From Apostichopus japonicus (Eukaryota > Echinodermata > Holothuroidea > Aspidochirotida > Stichopodidae): a DNA stretch of 64,000 bases. A program made the translations under genes and the position numbers. Every line of letters starts with the position of its first letter. Position 1 is the first letter of the stretch. Under the pieces are notes generated by a model that was not told where the DNA came from, did no database searches, and saw nothing but the letters and a program-made list of their open reading frames with translations. Shown one piece after another: positions 56,745-64,000 of the stretch. The DNA is taken from assembly GCF_037975245.1 (NCBI RefSeq), contig NC_092576.1, positions 31,846,611 to 31,910,610 on the forward strand. Direction: 5' to 3'.

Positions 56745-59196
56745 GGGTCAAATATTTCTTTTGGGTAAAGTGTGCGAACAAATTTTTTTTCCAGAGTTGT
56801 TGGAACATTGTACGCACACAAAGTCGGCATATCTGCGAGATATAATTGATATGATTATATTTAGGTTTTCCATTTGATTTATTTTCATTTTGGAAACTAT
56901 GAAACATTTTTTTTTTACTTAACCCCCACTCAAAATATTGCGCCTCAGGTACGAACAATGATTTCCCTGCCCAGTGCATTGACTTTTTCAAAGGTGGGAA
57001 ACGTTGGCCGTATCAGGAAAGTCCCGGTAGAAAATAACTCCATATGGTTTAGACTAAAAAAATGCAATGTTTCAACTAAACAAAAGGCTGCGTCTTTCTG
57101 TAACAAAGCAACTGTCAATCACTCCCAACAAACATTGCATGTCGGCCGTCCGTCCAGGGTATTTTATTCTGTGCACCTGTTGCTAGCCAGCTACATCTGA
57201 TACAAGGCAAAGAAATTCCGCCTTTTAGTGTAATATGCAAATGATGTCTAGTGCAGTACTGGACTGTCTGGCGACACATGTAAACAATCTGTGTAGAGCT
57301 AGCTGTTATTAAATAACTTTTGTGTCAATGCACTGTGAGCCTATGGTACTTTTCAAGACGTTTCTTTCCTTTTTTTTCTGAGATGGTCGGGAAGGGGGAT
57401 TGTTTGGGTGTTCTAAATCTTTTGTATCCTCCTAAATATAAAAGATCGTATTTTCAACATCTAAAACTTTAATGTACATGTAGTTTCTAATTTTCATCAG
57501 TAAGGCTTACCGAGTGAGAATGAAATTTGTCTAAAATTGCCAGTTTTACCAACATCGTAGTTCGTACGCACTTCCGTTTATCCTCCGTCACGGATCTTTA
57601 TTGGAATATATACGAAATGTGTTGTTTTGAACATCATAGATTTTACGGTAAGCATTTTAATCATCGTTGTGCTTCAAAATCCATTTGAAACACGATTTCT
57701 TGTGCTTGAAATACAAATCCAACAAAGGGCTAGGCTATTGGCGAAATTAAACTGTCAAATGTTTGAACCTAAGCACTGTAGCGACAGTTGTTATAGACCA
57801 AGCAAAATACATGTTGATCTCGTTCAAAATTTTACAGAAAAAACTTTTTCTTTTTACCGGTAAATTACTTCCGTGCCCGTTATTGAAGTGAATTGATTCA
57901 CACATGAAAATACATTTTAAAAGAAGCATCGGTGGGAAAAACAAATTCCGTGTTTTTCGCTTTTCAAGATTTCATGAATTCCGCATTTTACCGCGATATT
58001 CCGCAAACGCGGAAAACCACTGGCCCTCGACCAGTGAGCGCCTATGCTTTTCATTTCATTGATTCTTTTTCGACATCTTTATTGGAACGGCTCCGAAAAT
58101 TCTAATCTTTCACCTCGCCCGTTCATAGTTAATTCTCTGCTTCATTAAGCACACATTCCTGTGGTCAAATGAACGATTTTTACATGCGTAGAATTGTGCG
58201 AAATTTCGTTGAAAACTTCGTGTACGAACTTGTGCGAACTTGTTCGATATTACGCGATATTATTCGAAATTCTGCGATCGTTGAAAATTTTTGTACGATA
58301 GTTAAGCGATCACAGTACTGTAGTTTCGTTTAAACGTTCATAAGGTTTTATTAAACGTTTAAACGATGTTTCGTTCGTTTACACGTTTAAACGTGTAAAC
58401 GGCACAGCACTATAAGCATATAGAGGCAATGCAACTGAAATTTTCTGAATATGCATATCTTATGATGTTTCAAGCATACAATAAATTTGGGAAATTTCAA
58501 AAGATGTTGAACTACAACATACTCCAAAATTTGGTAATTTGATATGGAATGACCCATAAGATTTACCCTTTTGACTTCTTTAACTCTCTTGTAAGATATT
58601 CCAGTCGATAGATAGATTGCTTGAAATATTAAATTATCTGCGCTTAAGTAACTAAAGCCCATGTATATTGTGCATGATTGTAACACAGAGCATAAAGTTT
58701 GACATCATAGGGGTATTGAGCTGAAATTGTCTTGATATCTACTTTTCATGTAAAATCATTGCACTTCCTAGGAATAAAATATTTTTTCCCAGCACATTTT
58801 TGGTTTCAATAATAATCTTAACCATTGTATTCATGCAGGCTGATGAGTGTGTGTGTGTGAAGCCATTTTGGAAACATGATTTCTCAAGAAGGGAAGCTTG
58901 GACCAATATCATATTTCGTGTGTAAAAGTACCACACTGAGTAGTAAAGGCCCATTGTTTGTTATGAGGGTCACTAGGGGTCAAATTGTGAAACCTTGAAG
59001 AGACAATATCTCCAGAAAGAAAGCTTAGATCAATATCATATTTAGTATACATGTACAGTAGTTGTGTCACATTGAGTTCAAGATACCTATTGATTTTTGT
59101 GGAGGTCAAAGGTCATTAGGGTCACCAGGGGTCAAATTGTGAAACATCGTATACATGATATTTCAAGAAGGAAAGCTTGGACTAACCTCTTATTAA

Positions 59197-62064
59197 AGAC
59201 CAACTATGGAGACAATTTTTGTTGTTGGATTTTCTATTAATTTGGGAGTTTTCATACCCATACTGTAATCAACATGTGTAAAAAATAATCTTCGAAAACC
59301 TACTATTACCCATCAAAAAACGACGAAGAAAATGGACATTTTGGGTAGTCACGTGACATGTTCCTCTGGAATGTCTGAAAACAGAGATTGACCCAAAGGA
59401 GCCTCTGGTCACCGTGTGACGTCATTGTTGGTATACCGCAAAATCAAACGCTGAAATAGGCACTGTTTATACCAGGGTTAGCAGGTTTCTTCCGGGGGTG
59501 GAAAAAACCGCGGAATAAACCGCGGTTTATTCCACCTGGAAGAAATAGCTTTCTTCCAGTTTCTTCCGGACAAAATGGAAGAAACTCATTTTTTTGGGAA
59601 AAACTGTTGATAAAGTTTCATAACAACCTGCAATGATTTCTAACTATGTAATAAATGGACAAGAAGCACTATAGTGTCATCTAGGTAGTCTATATCTAGG
59701 TTTGGAGCACATGACCTGCTTCCAGCATATACTGTACACAATATAGTACTAGACTACTAGCATCGGACAATTCAGGGAACAACTATGGGCAAGCAATATT
59801 TTGCAGACCAGAATGGTCCTGATTATAGCCCAGTTCTTAGTTAAAAACTAGTTTCTGAGTGGAGGGGCAAGTGTTTGCTGGAAATTAGTGTAGGCCTACT
59901 ACAATACACACTCATTACTACGATTACATTGACCACTATGACCATATTTTGTGGAGATTGAACTCAAGACATGAGGGTTACAGATTCGACTGGAAGTTGT
60001 AGTGTGAAATGAGGGCTGGCTCATGGCCAGCTGTGTTTAATTGTGGATGTTTGTTCTTTTTGCTGTTGGAATGACAAGTCCTCCTGTTAACTACAAGTTG
60101 TAATTTAGGGAAATGCAGAAATTAAACTGTTGCCTAATCGAAGAGATATTGTTCGGCTGTTTTCTTGGTGTTCATAAAATTGTATTAAATCCTCAGTTCA
60201 TGGGCCAATCCAGGTTAATCATTCATACAGTATGGCCAGTTATGCAATTCTGGTTGATGGGGGGATCGCGAGATGATAAGTAGTCCTTCAATATTGTGAT
60301 ATAAAGCAAACATCTTTTGGTGAAGAAAAACAACCCAAAATTATAATTAAAACAAAATTATCATATTTTGATGGTTTCAATGGTTAGCATTTCAGTCAGA
60401 TGGTGGTAAACTATTTGTCTCTTTATCATGTATGTGGGTTGTGCTGCTTACATGCCAATTTTCACAGTTTCTTCCAGTTTCTTCCGGTTTCTTCCAGTTT
60501 CTTCCGGAAGAAACTGGAAGAAACCTGGAAGAAACAGGTTTCTTCCAGTTTCTTCCACGTCCCCGGAAGAAATAGGTTTCTTCCGGAAGAAACCGAACCC
60601 TGGTTTATACACAGATAGCGAACAATTGTACTGTATTTGACTTCCAATTTCGAGCGTTTGAAAAGCTGTTAGCTTAAAAGAGGAACACATACAGATAAAC
60701 AACTAGTTTTAAGACAATTTTAAGCAGAAAATTTAGTAAAATGGGTTATATTATTAGCAAAATTTCCACTCAAATAGAGGCATCGTTTACATAGCGGAGC
60801 ATCAATATGTACGTATGGTTCAATATACTGTAGACAATGCAAGCAGCTTGCCGATTCCGTACAATTTGATCCCAAGATACCGCAACTGAACAGAAGAATA
60901 GACCTAAAAGATGTCTCATGCGTGATATGTGACAGGAAAAAGGCTTACGTTACTGTCAACGAATTACCAAAAAGACACTAAACATAATCGAACAACTACG
61001 AGAGACGCTGACCTGAATCGACCAGACGGTAGCATATACATGACTAAGCTTCAGCTGAACATAGTACTTACTCGTTTTAATATCCAAAAGTAAAAACACA
61101 GAAATAGTATCCTTTCAATAATCCAAATTTAGCAGTGAATATCCAAATCCACGTTTCTCCTTCAATCCTGGGTGAAATACTTCCGTGACTCTGTGTAATT
61201 CCATAGAGTTAGGTCTAGTTGAAACAGGCCTTGACCAGAAACATTACCCACAATCACAAGACAGTCACTAACGAAATAAAACGTCCGATCGCTACATAGA
61301 ACCGTTTCTATTCAACTCCTTGGACCATGCAGAAAATAGAATATACTAACGGACAATATAATTCATGTATCACGACCTCACGATACTGGAATACAACAAA
61401 TGAAATAGATAAATGCGATGAAATCCTAACATGACTTTTTACACATGCTGTGAGAAATCACCGGCGAGAGTTGTAACTCACTACATGTACTAACAATGCT
61501 ACCTTAGGCACGGTATATACACGGTCATCTCTTACATTATACTGTCAATTGCGTGATATAATGTTACATGTAAGGACGACCAGGGCGTGTTTACGAGGAG
61601 ACTTGAAATGGTCACATTTGCTATGTCAGACACAGCTATCGACAGTTTATAATTATTGCAGAATGAGACATTTGCAGCATACACAGAGGCAGGGTCATGC
61701 ATGTGGACTCATGGGCATGAGATACTCCGGGTGCTGAAAAATCTTTCCGCGTGGATCTCACAAAATTGATCCAAAGTCTACGGCGTTTTTGGCAGCTCAA
61801 GTATACAACTTGACACACTAAAAGTATTGTTGTGAGTGAGGTATACCAACAGTGACGTCACATGGTTACCTGATGTCTTAGGAATGTTTCAGGAATGTCT
61901 GAAATAGGTTTCCTAAAAAGCTGACTTTTCTTCCCATTTTTCACGTATTTAACGTCCGAAATTGGTAAAGTTAATTACAGCAATGTAATTGGAGTCAGTT
62001 AAGGATTACATACATGCAAAATGGTGCGATTTTATCTTCATCGAAAAGTCTCCATAGTTGGTCT
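59197..62064. mobile_element. TTAA-flanked TIR element (piggyBac/Kolobok class)
   Basis: Perfect inverted ends AGACCAACTATGGAGAC, flanked by TTAA at 59193-59196 and 62065-62068. Inverted similarity continues inward (GGTATACCAACA-TGACGTCACA on both sides, near 59410-59435 and 61843-61870), giving imperfect TIRs of about 230 bp. It interrupts a repeat unit, which gives the empty site. A short plus-strand frame near 60920 (KDVSCVICDRKKAYVTVNEL) may be a transposase remnant but is not recognisable. Contains the nested hAT-like MITE. Confidence 0.85.
59473..60602. mobile_element. hAT-like MITE with GGAAGAAAC arrays
   Basis: Ends CAGGGTTAGCAGGTTTCTTC and, inverted, CAGGGTTCGGTTTCTTC; flanked by a perfect 8-bp GTTTATAC at 59465-59472 and 60603-60610. 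Both subterminal regions are built of GTTTCTTCC and its complement (dense at 60470-60595; also CCGCGGTTTATTCCAC near 59515). No transposase; the middle part is unique. The ORFs at its right end are translations of the array. Confidence 0.88.
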
Positions 62065-62340
62065 TTAAGTATGCAGTTGTGATACGTTAAGTACAAGAAT
62101 CATATTTTTTGCTGAGGTCAAATGTCTCCAGTGGTCAACTTGTGGAAACCTTGTTTTATAATATATCGTATCTCCCACAGCGCAGCGTATGAGATTACAT
62201 ACTGTATGTGTTACGCCAAATTAGAAGAGGAGAGGCTGTTGGCAATTGGAAAGTAGCTAAAGGGCATCCGTAGATATGAATCAAGAAGTCTCGACCAACT
62301 ATACATTGACTTAAGTGTGTAGGGAACTTACGTTGCGCAT

Positions 62341-63400
62341 ACATGCCTGTGCACAGAGGTGTGTAATGAAACGTTGTACTGTTTGTACATGCTTAATGTG
62401 TTGGAATGGACGACATCATTTTGAATAATCGATATGATATCTTTGCTTCCATTGTTTACATTTCCGGTGTATTTCACAATTGTCAAGATTCAGTGCCAAA
62501 TAAAAACTTCAGGTTTGGATGTTGTAACTTTAGGGGAATGACCAGGTGCTGTTTACGAAAATTTACTTTTGCCTGGTTTTATGTTTTAAAGGCAACCCAG
62601 TCACAAAATCTTGGGGACCAGGGGGTTAAATTTGTCTGGCGCCTGCTTTAAATGTACAACTTGTAGGTGTACCACATTGAGTGTAAGAAGCCTGTTGTCT
62701 TTGGTAGCGATCAATCTGTATGTTGAATACAAGAACAGTTTTCATCTCGGTCTTCAGGTGCCAATGTGAATATTGTGTTATTATATCTCAATGCTTTGTG
62801 AGGTACTACTTAGATTGAGGTATGCTGATCATCCTGGCTTCACCCTACAACCTACTGTAGTAAGGGGTTGAAACCCTATACCCCGTGACCAACATCTCTG
62901 AACCAAGGTTTCTTGGTCTGTAATGATGCATTAAGGTATATCAAACAATATAAGCTCCTATATACTGTACCTTGGCTTACGGTCAGCAACTCTTTTTTAA
63001 TGGCCATTGCTATGGCAACCACCACAAAACAGTAAAAGTCATCTGTTACTAGTGATGTTGGTGTCAAAACATAGGTAATTGTGCTCTGTGAATACAGTGG
63101 TACTATCCAAAGATGGCGTAGGCACAGTTTAAGGAACCGTTGTCATAGCAACTACCGAAAAATACTGAAATTTTTTCCTAAATATGTGAAAAAAGCTTAA
63201 CAATAACAGTCACAATTAAATCTAATACCATGGTAACCACTCAATAATGCATATAAAATGGAATATCAATATGATATTGTAAGTTATAATTCTCTGATAT
63301 TTAAAACCAATAGCAAACTTTAAAGTAGATTACTTTAGTTTGTCTTAGTCTTGATAAGAATCTGATACAATCGACTCTACATCAAATTGATCAGGCTTTC
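62341..63400. other. No gene recognised
   Basis: AT-rich unique sequence. The words GGCAACCACCACAAAACAG and GTCATAGCAACTACCGAAAA suggest an internal weak duplication at 63010-63170. Nothing coding was recognised. Confidence 0.4.
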
Positions 63401-63402
63401 AT

Positions 63403-63998
63403 CTAGAGCCTCATCATTCCAACATTCATTTTCAGCTTCAGCAAGGCCTTCTCTCCTTCATCATAAGAGTCAGACTTATCTAGTACTTCATCTTCAAACC
63501 TAAATTGATGTGGAAGAGCTTGCTTTGAATACTTCTCGGCATAACATTTGCTGTTTCTTAAAACCCAACCGTGCCCTATGAGTGAAGGATGATTGTCGAA
63601 TTGATAGTGTAGTTGTACTGTAGATACTGTAAGACAAGTAGATTGCCCTCTCGATATGATGTAAGAGGGTATCTTCATCTGGAGGAAGATAATGTTTTGT
63701 TCTTCAACTTCCTCCACATTTTTACCCTACTTTGGCACAGTGATTCATTAGATTTGTCACCATAGACATAAATAATGACAAATTTGGTAAGGTCCTTGAT
63801 AACTGATGTTTTCAATTCTAGGGAACTACCACCATCCTGGAGCATCTTGATTCCTTCTCCATCTTGTTTATAGTAAAGTGTGTCTTTACAGTGGCCATAG
63901 AACGACAAATTACTATCACAGCCTGTCAGTGTGTGGAATTGTATAATTGATTGAGAGTGATCTTCTGGCAGCAGATGCTTACAGTTGATGAACTCTCG
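63403..63998 (-). pseudogene. 'LTGCD' family protein, C-terminal part, frameshifted
   Basis: On the minus strand an open frame runs in from the right edge: FINCKHLLPEDH, then IIQFHTLTGCDSNLSFYGH and FVIIYVYGDKS, stopping at 63675. A second frame (63717-63403) continues with LTVSTVQLHYQFDNHPSL, GHGWVLRNSK and a C-terminal acidic stretch. This matches the layout of a large family of uncharacterised animal proteins with an ALTGCDT motif, followed by a LPPT-type region and a GW motif; some resemble PIN/FEN-like nucleases. Function is not established. One frame change is required, so this copy is probably broken unless a small intron lies at about 63690. Confidence 0.6.
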
Positions 63999-64000
63999 GT

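Larger units (their letters stand above)
53769..58320. mobile_element. TA-flanked TIR element nested in the hAT-like element
   Basis: Perfect 20-bp inverted ends CAGTACTGTGATCGCTTAAC, flanked by TA at 53767-53768 and 58321-58322, as for Tc1/mariner. Long subterminal zones on both sides carry many words such as ATTTTGTACGATT and TTATTCGAAATT. At 4,552 bp it is large for this class and no mariner-type transposase was found. It contains a Myb/SANT-like ORF start at 56478. Confidence 0.72.
52223..58412. mobile_element. hAT-like element with 8-bp target duplication (contains nested element)
   Basis: Ends TAGGGCTGTG and, inverted, TAGTGCTGTG, flanked by a perfect TAAGCATA at 52215-52222 and 58413-58420. 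Just inside both ends are palindromic CGTTTAAACG motifs in several copies. TIRs of the form TAGGGCTGTG with an 8-bp duplication are typical of hAT. Outside the nested element only about 1.6 kb belongs to it and no hAT transposase (DDE plus dimerisation region) was seen. The part 52730-53040 is an inverted relative of 44720-45210. Confidence 0.8.
58795..62340. mobile_element. Minisatellite-bearing element, second copy, split by an insertion
   Basis: Leader TTTTGGTTTCAATAATAATC, then about three units of the TCTCAAGAAGGGAAGCTTGG family to 59190. The array resumes at 62069 (AGTACAAGAATCATATTTTT) and ends with the same tail as at 21460 (TATCTCCCA, then AAGGGCATCCGTAGAT, then CATTGACTTAAGTGTGT). 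The interruption is the TTAA-flanked element. Confidence 0.75.

Noticed and set aside
60400-60702. Overlapping ORFs with FFR/KKLEET repeats on both strands
   Set aside because: Translations of the GTTTCTTCC array of a MITE.

Overview
This is an animal nuclear genome window: AT-rich, with small exons bounded by GT/AG sites, very long introns and dense transposon debris. The mix of a DIRS-type YR retrotransposon, a CR1-like LINE, a Penelope-like GIY-YIG fragment, a Ty3 integrase, many TIR elements and a NACHT-domain innate immune gene suggests a marine invertebrate deuterostome. A sea cucumber or other echinoderm is my best guess; this is inference, with no marker gene to prove it.

Two host genes can be rebuilt from exons. 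On the minus strand (about 4204-6937, possible 5' UTR exon ending at 9612) lies a KMT5A/SETD8-like SET-domain gene with at least three phase-compatible coding exons. On the plus strand (13066 to stop at 38720) sixteen exons chain in perfect phase into about 1,212 codons: three Ig-like domains, one transmembrane helix, a short basic juxtamembrane segment, a complete NACHT NTPase exon, then a C-terminal region made of a duplicated four-exon module. The product would be a cell-surface Ig receptor with a cytoplasmic NLR engine, the most interesting object here. Its 5' end (signal peptide) was not found. The two genes are head to head, separated by tandem repeats and a foldback element.

Layout: 1-3537, 3' part of a DIRS-like element with a nonsense codon between RT and RNase H but an intact recombinase tetrad. 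3541-7000, SET gene and a roughly 360-bp duplicated segment. 8186-8883, a foldback element with a perfect 8-bp target duplication. 9932-12620, three tandem-repeat families. 13066-38720, the Ig-NACHT gene; its introns hold minisatellite elements, a truncated Ty3 element with a candidate LTR, a 2-kb TIR element with a nested insertion, and an antisense CR1-like LINE. 38721-42700, nothing recognisable. 42720-46716, Penelope fragment, LINE fragment and a second copy of the 2-kb TIR family carrying its own nested insertion. 47384-48080, an array of CTTAAG palindromes at about 21-bp spacing inside 33-bp inverted arms. 52223-58412, a hAT-like element with a nested TA-flanked element. 58795-62340, a tandem-repeat element split by a TTAA-flanked element that itself contains a hAT-like MITE. 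63403-64000, a broken minus-strand ORF of a conserved 'LTGCD' family.

All names come from motif recognition by eye; no database search was done. Exon calls rest on splice sites, reading phase and homology between modules.
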